Source: Rehmannia glutinosa
Taxonomy: Eukaryota > Streptophyta > Magnoliopsida > Lamiales > Orobanchaceae
NCBI GenBank assembly: GCA_016081115.2
Contig: JABTTQ020001759.1
Span: 124,001-188,000, forward strand
Reading direction: 5' to 3'
DNA length: 64,000 nt
This document shows, in pieces, positions 10,780 through 21,639 of the stretch. Within the stretch, counting starts at the first letter, position 1, and each line of letters opens with the position of its first letter. A program made the translations under genes and the position numbers. Below the pieces are notes generated by a model. That model saw nothing but the letters and a program-made list of their open reading frames with translations, ran no database searches and had not been told where the DNA came from.

Positions 10780-13700
10780 TACTTGGACGTCCATTTCTTG
10801 CTACTGGTAAAGCCTTAATAGACGTACAAAAAGGAGAGCTCACTTTACGTGTTAATGATGAGCACGTTTTATTTTCTATATACAAGGCAATGAAATTTCA
10901 TGATACGGTGGAGAATTGTAATTTTTTGGATATAGTTAGTTCATGCATTGAAGATTATGTTGATCATACATTGTCTACAGACGATTTGGAATTTGGTCTA
11001 ATCCACTCGTGCTCAATGTCGAGTGTTGTACTTGATTTTGATAACCAAGATTTGTACGACGATGTTTGTGCCTTAGATCATATGCAGGAACTACCTAGGA
11101 GCGCAAGAGGCGAGAACGTAAAGTCAGAAATAAGGGAGCCAAACTTGCAGAATCGCACGACCCGTGTGTCCATGCACGGGCAACCCGTGCGTGATGCCGA
11201 TGGAATAGTTGAGGTCTCTGAAGAGCACACGGGCCGTGTGCTGGAGCACGGGCAACCCGTGCGCGATGCTGAAGAGAAGACTGGAAATAGGGGATCATGC
11301 ACGACACGTGCGTCAAAGCATGGGCAACCCATGCGTGACCCTGAAATAGCAACGTCGACTCCGGAACTCAAGCAATTACCTGAACACCTCAAATATGCAT
11401 TTCTTGGGGCGAATAATGCAAATCCGGTAATCGTTTCATCTCTTCTCACTCCTACTCAACTTGATAAACTGTTAAGGGTTTTACGAAAACATAAGTCGGC
11501 ACTAGGATGGTCTATAACTGATCTAAAAGGCATAAGTCCATCCGTTGTAATGCATAAATTTCGGATGGAAGATGTTTATAAACCATCAGTGCAAAACCAA
11601 AGACGACTAAACCATATCATGCAAGATGTGGTTAGGAAGGAAGTGTTGAAATGGTTAGATCTTTGGGATCATTTATGCTATATCCGATAGTTCATGGGTA
11701 AGTCGGTACAAGTGGTGCAAGAAAAAAGGGGGGTGACAGTCGTGAAAAATGAGAATGAAGAATTGATTGCTACTAGAATCATTACAGGGTGGCGAATTTG
11801 CATTGATTATCGAAAACTAAATGATGCCACTCGAAAAGATCATTTTCCCCTCCCCTTTATAGATATGATGTTGGATCGTCTTGCAGGTTATGATTATTAT
11901 TGTTTTTAGATGGTTATTCCGGGTACAATCAAATCATGATTGCGCCGGAAGACCAGGAGAAAACAACATTTACATGTCCTTATGGCACATTTGCATTTCG
12001 TCGCATGCCATTTGGTTTATGTAATGCGCCTGCCACTTTCCAACGTTGTATGATGGCTATATTTCACGATCTTATTGAAAACGTTATGGAGGTGTTTATG
12101 GACGATTTCTCTGTGTTTGGTGATTCTTTTGATAATTGTCTTCACAATCTTTCCGTAGTCTTGCAGCGATGTGAAGAGACCAATCTAGTACTAAATTGTG
12201 AAAAAGCTATTCGGAGCTTCTTGGGCCACGCTGGATTCTATAGAAGGTTTATCCGTGACTTTTCTAAAATTTCTAAGCCTATGAGCCAATTGCTAGAAAA
12301 AGATGCTGCTTTCAATTTTTCCAATGATTGTTTGCAGGCGTTTGAAACGTTGAAGAAGGCATTGGTGACCGCATCTATTCTTCTCGCCCCGGATTGGAGC
12401 CACCCGTTTGAATTGATGTGTGATGCGAGCGATTTTGCGGTAGGGGCTGTTCTCGGTCAAAAGAGGGAAAAGTTGTTTAGATCCATCTACTATGCTAGTA
12501 GAACGCTGGACGAGTGCTCAGCGAATTACACCACTACCGGAAGGAGATGTTGGCGATTGTCTTCGCATTTGATAAATTCCGATCATACTTGATTGGAACG
12601 AAAACGATTGTTCACACTGACCATGCGGCTATCAAATATCTTTTTGATAAGAAGGATGCGAAACCAAGGTTGATTAGGTGGATCCTATTATTGCAAGAGT
12701 TCGATGTGGAAATCAGGGACCGGAAGGGATGTGAGAATGTGGTAGCAGACCACTTGTCTCGAATTGAAAATCAAGAGGAGTCGCAAAGAAGCACGGAATT
12801 GATAAAAGAGGAATTTCCTGATGAACGGTTACTCATGCTCGAGGCAAAATTTCCGTGGTATGTAGATTTTGTCAACTATTTGGATGCGGGAGTTTTGCCT
12901 CCAAATCTATCGTCATATCAAAAGAAGAAATTCCTACATAACGTCAAGTTTTACATGTGGGACGGCCCCCTACTCTTTTAGAGGTGTGCTCACAAAATCA
13001 TAAGGAGATGCGTACCTCAAGAAGAATGGGAGGGAGTCCTACAACAGTGTCACTCTTCACCCTTTGGCGGATATTTTGGCCCAACCCGCACCGCGGCGAA
13101 GGTATTGCAGAGTGGGCTATACTGGCCCACTCTATTTAATGATTGTTATTTGTTTGTGCAACAATGTGACAGGTGTCAACGAATGGGCAACATTTCCAGA
13201 AGACACGAGATGCCGATGACAAACGTAATCGAAGTTGAATTGTTCGATGTTTGGGGGATTGACTTTATGGGCCCATTTCCATCATCTTCGGGCTATCAAT
13301 ATATTCTACTTGCAGTGGAGTATGTATCCCGTTGGGTAGAGGCGATTCCTTCCAAAACAAATGATGCTCAAATCGTGATGCGGTTCCTTAAGAAAAATAT
13401 ATTTACTCGATTCGGCACTCCAAGAGCTTTAATTAGCGATGGAGGGTCGCATTTTGTAAATAAATTGATGAGCAACTTGTTGGCAAAATATGGGGTGAAA
13501 CATAAAGTGGCATTGGCATACCATCCACAAGCCAATGGGCAAGCCGAAGTAGCCAACCGGGAGATCAAACAGATTCTTGAGAAGACGGTTAACATCAACC
13601 GAAAGGATTGGGCATTAAAATTGGATGATGCTCTATGGGCGTACCGGACTGCATATAAGACACCGTTGGGCACATCTCAATATCAACTTGTCTTTGGGAA

Positions 13701-14139
13701 GTCGTGCCATTTGCCGGTAGAATTGGAGCACAAAACATTTTGGGCGGTCAAGAAACTAAATCTGGATTTTCAAAAGGCCGGTGAAGAGAGGTTGCTCCAT
13801 TTAAATGAGATGGAAGAATTACGGGATGAAGCTTACGAAAATTCCCGAATTTACAAAGAAAGAACCAAACGATGGCACGACAAAATGATTAAGAAACGAG
13901 AGTTTTTACCAGGGGAACCCGTCCTCTTGTACAATTCACGCCTTAAACTTTTTCCGGGAAAACTTAAATCTAGGTGGTCGGGGCCTTTCGTGATAAAGAA
14001 AGTATTGAATCCTCCCGGAGTTGTGGAATTGTTAACAAAAGATGGTGAGACTTTCATGGTAAATGGCCAGAGGATTAAGCATTACTTCCACCGAGGTAAT
14101 CAAGAGGAGGTGACATCCATCACCTTGCGAGACCCGTGA
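10752..14139 (+). pseudogene. pol: Athila pol, copy 1: protease end, RT, RNase H, integrase (frameshifted, RT deletion)
   Basis: 10752-11690 holds the protease tail (ILGRPFLATG), a linker with the HGQPVRDA repeats and the RT entry region. Breaks near 11675 and 11905 split the RT, whose finger motif CIDYRKLNDAT lies near 11800-11830. The catalytic MDD (FMDDFSVFG) is at 12098-12106. A 120-bp in-frame deletion relative to copy 2 follows at about 12200. RNase H has LMCDASDFAVGAVLG (12412 on) and TDHAAIKYL; a frameshift near 12500 splits it. The integrase zinc motif near 13050-13180 has Tyr at 13072 where copy 2 has His. The core shows GIDFMG, LISDGGSHF and ANREIK as D, D, E. The tail to 14139 includes a chromodomain-less basic end. 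Integrase from about 13105 is the longest intact piece. Confidence 0.85.
11150..11345. repeat. Palindromic repeat block inside the pol linker, copy 1
   Basis: Three units (CGCACGACCCGTGTG / GCACGGGCAACCCGTGCG types) sit between the protease and RT domains and stay in frame, giving the repeated peptide HGQPVRDA three times. They are the same units as in the LTRs and leader. Confidence 0.75.
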
Positions 14140-15071
14140 CGGAATGAAAACTAGGCGTCAAGCTAAAGATGTAAAATATAGCGCTTGTTGGGAGGCAACC
14201 CAACGGTTTTTGGTGTGGATTTCAATTTTTATTTTTTTTTGTTGTTTTTTTAGTTTTTGTTTGTGTGTGTGTTTTATTCTAATTTTGTGTGTAAAAAAAA
14301 ATACCTGAATTGTTGTACAGGTGCGCACGGGTAACCCGTGCGCCAGCGCACGACCCGTGTGCCCTACAGAGAGTGGATGTTTCTACGGGATGGCGCACGG
14401 GTAACCCGTGCGCCAATGCACCACCCGTGCTCATTACGGGAGCCAGGTAAAACAGAGCAGTTTTAACACTGCTCTTCATTCTTTAAACCTACCACACGCA
14501 CGCCCCTCCTAATACTTTCAAAAAAAATTCCAAATTTTCCTCAAGTTTTGAACCAAATTCCCCCATTTAATCATTCCCCCATCATATTAGAACTACATTT
14601 GGCCTTGAGTTCAAGTTGGATTGAAGAACTTTGAAAAGAAAGCACCTAGGGTTCAAATATTCTCTTTGGGTTAAACTTCGAGAATTCAGGTAAGAGACTC
14701 GTTTTCCGTTGTGAATTTCGTGTCAATTTTTTTAATGGGGATCATGATTGGTGCTTGTTTTAATATTTTTGCTATGAATTGTGTGAATTATTCTTTGAGG
14801 CAAATTATCAAACACTTTGTGGGCTTATGTAATTGAGGTGTATTTGAATGAAATATTGATGAATAAGGCATGGCCAATAATTGTTTGAGCTTTTAGCCAA
14901 TAATTTTCTAGAATGGCCATAATTCTTGCTTGCTTGGGGTAGTTGATCGATCAAAGTGAAGTAGGGAAGTGCATTTGCATCACCTAATATTTTAACTTTA
15001 ATCCCCTACTTTGTTGTTGCCATTGATGATACTGGGATGCTAATGGAATGTATTTCAGGTACAAATCCTTC
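14140..15071 (+). other. Athila leader between pol and env-like gene, copy 1
   Basis: Non-coding. It contains TTGGGAGGCAACCCAACGG (14190-14210), a short dyad; the palindromic block (14320-14440); and a splice-like pair, CAG|GTAAGAG with the donor at 14690 and TATTTCAG with the acceptor ending at 15058, 14 bases before the env-like ATG. The pair is conserved in copy 2, consistent with a spliced subgenomic RNA for the downstream ORF. Confidence 0.55.
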
Positions 15072-16614
15072 ATGGCCGAGAGAAGAAATCCCCAGGGTGG
15101 ACAGAGACGTGTTGGCGAAACGGCCCAAAGAAACGAGGCACCAGAAGAAGTCGACCCGAACAGTCCAGCAGCTTATGATGTGGTATTGACAAATGCGAAC
15201 GACATAGAGCAGTGGAATCGCTTAGTTGGTCACCAAGTAGCTCCGTCCCGATCGCCCGCCGACGATGACTGTACCCAAACTTTGGGGATACATGAGGACG
15301 TTTGGCGTCTCTTCGCAAAGGTCGGATGGACCAATTTCATGAGCCGAAGGTGGCCGACCTTTAAACGATTCACATTGGAGTTTTTGAGTACCGTAGAAGT
15401 ACTCAAACAAGGCGGGACTTTTGAACCATATCTGATACGCTTTCAGTTGGGGAATGTACGTAGACAACTATCTATTACCCAATTGAACACCATCTTTGAG
15501 GTTCCAACGAATGCTCATTTCCGACCAATGGCCAATTATGATCAATATGACTTTTGGAGAATGCTGGTAGAAACACCACAAACGGGGCCTATGTTGTATG
15601 CCGCACGGATCGCCAAAGCTCTTGGATCCAGGAATCTAGTTTTCCGGTACATACAACGCGTGCGGATCGCATCCTCCGTGTTCGCCCGAGAAAATATTGG
15701 AGGGATGACTACTAGGGAGTTGTATCTACTATGGTGTATGCTCACAAATACACCTACAACACAATCACAATTTCAGTAGAGCAAGTGGAACAGGTTGGCT
15801 AGGCGAGAAGGGGGTACTATTTCTATAGGGGTCCGATTACCCCTATTGCCCGACATTTCAACATTGATTTAAGAGTCTTGGAGCCTATACCGGGCGGCAC
15901 TCGGGTTAATTTGACATCTTTGCACCACATGAAATTTATTGCAAATGAAGATGGTGTGTTGGTTCTTCTACGAAGAAAGGTGCCGCATTTCCATTACCTA
16001 ACTCGAGATACACCACGGTAGATACCTTGCGGACACAACCAACTTTTCGCTTAACTCGACGCACATAACAGAGAGTTACGAATGCTATCGATGCAAGGAA
16101 GAGGCGCATAGTTGAAGGCTTCCAGGATGAAGAAGATATGGTGGCGGAGGAAGAGGAGCTACAGATAAGAAATGGGAATGGAACCTCATCACCTCCAACT
16201 TGGCTATGACATTCCCGAGTCCTCACATGGAGGCGATTACCCCCGACCCTCACATAGTGGGGATCGTCCCGGAACCTCTTATGGTGGCACGTCCCAACGA
16301 GGCAATGAATTTCACGATATGCTACATGCATTTGTGGAGGACTTGCGCCATCAAGGAGAAGAGTTGAGGCAAAGAGGAGGATTTGCGGCAAAGATCGGTG
16401 ATTTCCTCACATTAGGGAGGAATATGACAGAGGTCCGAGGAGACGTGGCAAGTGCTACAACAATTACAAATGTGGCACATCTCACAAGGCCACTTCCCAC
16501 CGCCACCACAGTGATTCAAGTATATCTCCACTTTTCACTATTGAAATTCTATTTTTCCCCTTTCGATAAAAAAGGTACAATTTTATTCAAGTTTGGGGGA
16601 GAAATAGTATTTTG
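15072..16614 (+). pseudogene. Athila ORF-1/env-like protein, copy 1 (frameshifted)
   Basis: The ATG at 15072 follows the acceptor-like site. The first 235 codons read to 15779 and contain the pattern of the Athila ORF-1 family: GIHEDVWRLFAKVGWTNF, then PTFKRFTLEFLSTVEV, then a strand-rich RFQLGN..LSITQLNTIFEVPT and a later TRELYLLWCML segment. Several frameshifts follow. The C-terminal region around 16172-16614, by comparison with copy 2, is rich in Gln/Glu/Arg and probably coiled-coil. No signal peptide or convincing membrane segment is visible, so 'envelope' is only the name used for this position in Athila elements. Function is unknown. Confidence 0.75.
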
Positions 16615-17846
16615 ATATTTGAAAAGTGTAGATGAAAAAAATATATATAAAATAAAAAACATATCTGGCATTTTTGTGTGTTTTCATATAGTGCATATAG
16701 AGCATTTTAGGTTGCATTGCATTAGAACCACGTTTACGGCTTTAGCATGTTTATTGCTTTCATAGATGTAGAGAGTGAGTTGACCGGACATAATGCATCT
16801 TGTTGTTTGTGTGTTGATTGAAAATTTATATTGTTAGGATTGGATGTTGGTTATGAGTTGATTGAGCCTTGAATATATAACATTGAGCATGTTGATATGG
16901 AAAACTTGGTTTGATGCTTTGAATTACGTATTTACAAGCCTGTGAGCTTTAGAGCCTTTACTGCTTATATCTTTTGCAGTCTTGTTGTGATTTGAGTGTA
17001 TCATTCATGTTGTTAAAATTCTAGAACTTGCTCGGGTATCTCTGTCAAGGCCACATGTTGTATGCGAATGGTGAATGTGATTAAAGGCCATCTTTGCTAG
17101 CCTTTCAAGCCTTTTACCTACCTAGAGATGTTGAAATTCCTAGTTAGCCAAGTTGAGCCTATTGCCTATTTCTTTGATAACCACAAATTTAAAGCCTTGA
17201 ACTTGATATATCTGTCACCCTAAACTCGAGTTTATAGCGTTGAGAAAAGGGAATGAATGAGGATTGAATGAGTGGAAATTAAAGAGTTGGATAATTGGAC
17301 ATATTTGGTTAATTGGAACAAAAGAGAAAGAAAAGGAGTTGAAAAGAAGTGCTGAAAATTCACACAAAAAAAAAAAAAAAAACGACGTATAATGTGAATT
17401 TTCATCTAAGCAAACTTGGGAGGCGAAGGAGTGTAATTTGAGGCTATCCTCAAAAGAAAGAAAGGAGATGGAAATAGGAAGAATTGGTACAAATAAGGGA
17501 TGATGGGAATAACATATGGAATTATAATATAGATGATTGATATGCTCACCGGTCTATATGCTCGAGTTTGAGTCACTTTATCCAAAATTTCCTACCCTAA
17601 CCAAAGAGCCTTCATTACAACCAAGTGAAAAAGTCATTTTTGATTCACAAAATTGCATACATTCTAGTGGCGGAGGCATGAGACGAAGTGCAAACTTATG
17701 GTAATTTTGCAACATTGAATTGTTTTGAGCGTAAACACGTCCTATATTCTCGTGAGATGAGAGTATACACTTAACTTTGAGAGTTGTAATTCAGAGCATT
17801 TCACTTTGTTCTACTTGATGCGTGCTCTTTGATCAGATATTTGAGG
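16615..17846 (+). other. Athila 3' non-coding region, copy 1 (left part)
   Basis: No ORF. It holds a poly(A) run (about 17366-17382) and AT-rich sequence nearly identical to 41790-43021 of copy 2. It is cut at 17846 by the nested copia element and resumes at 31887. Confidence 0.7.
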
Positions 17847-19402
17847 TGTTAGGAAATTTATTGTTTAGATTTTGATGAATGCCATGTAAAACTTAGAATA
17901 GGAAGTTGGCACCCCATTTTTTGTTGTAAAATGCATTGTAATAAATAAGGCTGGCCAAGCTGAGTTAAGTCAACTACGCCCTAACATGCAAGAAGACAAT
18001 CGGAGACTAGAAGGAAGACTCCGCGCGAGACAACCGTGAGTATGGCAAAGAAGAGTAGACGGGAACTCTCTTGAAGAAGCGGTGAGATGCGGTGAGTGGA
18101 GTATCATCAAGTCAACTCGAGAAAAGACAAGTCTCAAGTTGAAGTGACGGAAGAGTCATCCAATGATTGGAAGTCGACTCTAAGTCACCTGGGGAAAAGC
18201 AAAGCAATGCAAGTCAAGTCGAGATAATCGAAAAAGATCCGTTGTACAGTAAATCAAGAGAATTACTTAAACAAGTAATATCTCCATACCACCTTTCGGA
18301 GTGCTCGGTCCCGAAGCATGCAAAAGGAATGAACCAATGGGAAGCACTACACCGTGTCGAACTCTAAAAAGGTAAAAAACAATTCATACGAGGAAATGGC
18401 GATTCCAAGGATCGCAACAAGACAAGCCAACGCGCAAGTGACTTTTAAAAATAAGCCTATCTCTTCAACGGGCAAATTTTTGAAAGATCACTATAAAAGG
18501 CTGAGGAGTTTATTTGAGAGGTGACACACAAGAGATAGACCTGAACCAAAAACGTTCAAGCAATTATCAGAAAATCTGAAATATTCTCAATCCTCAAGCC
18601 TACACTACGAAGAACATCAATCCAACACTCACCTGTGAAGGAAAGATAACTTCAATCAGTTGAAGAGGAAATACTGAAAAATCAAGGGGTCTACATTCCA
18701 CGAAGGATTGTAGGAAGGTTCAAGGTCGAACCAAGTTTTGAGCTTTTGGAGGGCTTCGTGATCAAATCCAAAGAGCTTGAGCAAGTGAGCTGTAGTAGCA
18801 AAGGCAGCTGCTGTGAAGAAGCCGAGTCGCACGAGAAGCCACCGAGTGATCAAGGCGTCTCGGATCGAGTCCCAAAGGATCAAGTCATTTGTGTGATCAA
18901 GACTTGTATCCGGCTATTACCACTTTGTATCTTGATCAATACCTAGTGGATTCCTCCGGGAGTTGGAGAAGAGAGGAGTAGAAGAATTACCCCATCTTCG
19001 AACCTCTATAAAAATTTCATTGTGTCATTTACATTTCAAAGACTTTAATTCCCGCATCTTAATTGGTTAAAACTTGCGATAAATTTGCTATCCACTTGAT
19101 AATTTCTAAGTACTAAACCAAGCACTAAATCCTTGCTTAATCAAACTTAAGGGTGTTAAGTCTTCCAATGAAAACAAAACTACAGTTGAGTTAATTTAGA
19201 CCCAACAAATTTGAGTTATTCCATCAAAACTCGAGTTGAGTCATTTGAGAGACTAACTCTCTCTTGATTAACTAAATTGGTTGTCCATCAAGGATACGGT
19301 GTGTAGTATCAACTCGAATATTTAAAGGGACTAAATCGAAAATTTGGTAAGGTTTATTCAACCCCCTTCTAAACCTTACACTTACACCCCTTAGGACCTA
19401 CA
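17847..19402 (+). repeat. SIRE-like 5' LTR
   Basis: 1556 bp, TG...CA bounded. It pairs with 30322-31881 (1560 bp). Differences are dominated by 1-4-nt changes at CAG/CTG triplets. No convincing TATA box was picked out. Confidence 0.9.
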
Positions 19403-19404
19403 AG

Positions 19405-19418
19405 TGGTATCGGAGCGG
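19405..19418 (+). promoter_or_regulatory. SIRE-like primer-binding site
   Basis: TGGTATCGGAGCGG begins two bases after the LTR. It matches the initiator tRNA-Met PBS TGGTATCAGAGC except CAG reads CGG. Confidence 0.75.
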
Positions 19419-19528
19419 TTGGTTCATTGAACCCTCCGCATCAGTTTTGAACTAGATCTCCAAACTTTTCAAAGTCCGCTTTAGTACTTAAACTCTCAAA
19501 ACTCTTTTTATCATTAAAAGTTATTATC

Positions 19529-21425
19529 ATGGAAGCAAATTTGACACGCATCCCTATGTTCACAATTGAAGAATTTGATGATTGGAAAATTCGTATGCGA
19601 GGCTCATCTATCAAAGATTACATGATGAGATGTGGATAGTAATAGAAGATGGGCCACCGCAAATCTTAAAGGTGAACACAATGTAAGAAGAGCAACTGCG
19701 GTGAAGGAGAAGAGGATGTTGCTCCCTGCATCGATCATGGTTGAAAAACCAAGAACCGAATGGACAAATGATGAGAAAAAGATACAACCTGGACAATGTA
19801 GCCAAGGACATCCTTTACAAAACCTTAGACAAAGCCATGTTCAATAAAGTCAAATCATGCAAAACGGCTAAAGAAATCAGGACAAGCTAACATTGATTTG
19901 TGAAGGCTCGAGCAAATCAAAGAAAACAAATTATCGGTGGTGGTGTACAAAAATTTGAGAACTTCAAAATGATCTCGGGAGAAAACCTGGATCAACTGGA
20001 TGCTCGATTCACGTAAATCACCAACGAGTTATCTCGCACTTGGAAAGGAATATACACGAAAAGAAATGTGTATGAAGATCCTAAAAAGCCTTCGGTGATT
20101 GAATGGGAAATGAAGGTCATGGCACCGAGACATTCCATGGACCTATCAAAAACATCCAACCATGAATTATTCTCGGACCTCAAAGCCTACGAGTTTGAGT
20201 GAGAAGAAAAGACCAGGAAGAGACAGTTGTACCCAAAACAATTTGCTCTAATTGTTAAAGATGGGAAGAGAGCCGAGGTCAAATAAGTCATTGATCCGAA
20301 GAAATAGCCCCGATGGTTAAGAGATTCAACAAGTTATTCAATAAGAACTAAAGAGAGGAAAGGGCGAATCTTCCGAAGACACTCAGCTCCTCCAAATCAA
20401 GGGAAGATAGGCCAACCAAGAGAACAGATCATCAAAAAGTGAATATCAAAGGGTCGACAATCCAAGAATGGAAAGAGTGATCAAAAGGTGAATATCTATC
20501 TTTGAACTCAGAGACAACCAGGTCACTATGCCATTGATGCCCATATCCTGTAGTTAACAAATACAGGAATGAAGAAGAAAGAAAGGTCTTCGGAGAAAGA
20601 AGACAAGAAAAGAAAAAGGCAATGATGGTGCAGAGATCGCTTTAAAAAATCAAGTAAAGAGAGACGGTGATTCAGAGAGCATGAAGCCGACTACTCAAGT
20701 GACTGAAGAAGAAGCCCTGACCGCTTGATGGCCAAGGAACAAGATCAACCCGACCAAGAAGATGAGGTACACTCTAACTCATCAAACTCGGACTCTAGTG
20801 ATAGTGATGTGACACGCACACTTCATCACCCACTCGATCTTTATGATTCATTAGGCAAAATGATGAAAGATTTTGAACACATTAAATCCTCACACACACT
20901 ATTAAATGAGGAAAACAGCTTACTCAAGAGCCAAAACTCAAAGCCGACTAAGGAGATGAGTACTCTAAGTCAAATAGTCGATGAGAATGAAAGTTTAAAG
21001 GCTAAAAATGCTAAATTAATAGCAGAAATTGTCGCCATAGAGAAGAGGAGAATGACCTCAAAAATGTTATTGCCTCATTCACTAAGGCATCTAAATCATT
21101 GGATGATCTTATTATGAGTCAAAGAGAATGTGGAGACAAGACAGACTTAGGATTTAATTCCTCGTGCTATGTCAAACCTCAAAAGTAATTTTGGAAAAAG
21201 GATCTTCAAGCCATGAAGAGTCAAAAATCCAAAACTCTAAATGCCGCACACACATTCACTCCAAAGCACAATTACAAGCAAACCGGCCTTGGTTATAAAG
21301 GAAAAGGAAAAATGATTGAGTTGAGTGCGCTGAAAGGACAACTGAGAAGAGATTCACCGAGTTCCTCGGCAAACTCCAAAAGAAAATACTCAGTAAAGAA
21401 GAAGAAGAGCTACCAAAACCCTTAA
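19529..21425 (+). pseudogene. gag: SIRE-like gag remnant with coiled-coil tail
   Basis: The ATG at 19529 begins MEANLTRIPMF..EEFDDWKIRM, a copia gag start, but the frame breaks after about 30 codons. The expected continuation (HDEMWIVIEDGPP) is in another frame near 19620-19665. A decayed zinc knuckle (GHYAID) is near 20520-20545. The 20725-21117 stretch encodes an acidic Ser/Asp run followed by a heptad-rich helix (NSLLKSQNSK, ENESLKAKNAKL), as found between gag and protease in this lineage. 21213-21425 is Lys/Ser-rich. Breaks are too many for a usable model. Confidence 0.7.
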
Positions 21426-21639
21426 AATCTATAAAAGAAATAAATATGATGGGAATGGTAGAAAGTATCCAAGCTAAGTGATTGGAATGAAGTTAACTAT
21501 CGGCATAGACTTATGGAATATAAGCCCAAATGGCAAAGGCCTAGAACTCAAGAAAGGCCATTCCAAAAGTATAAGAGCTTTCATCAAAGACACATATGCA
21601 CCTAGGCACTATACTCGAGAGACACCACAATTACCCAAA

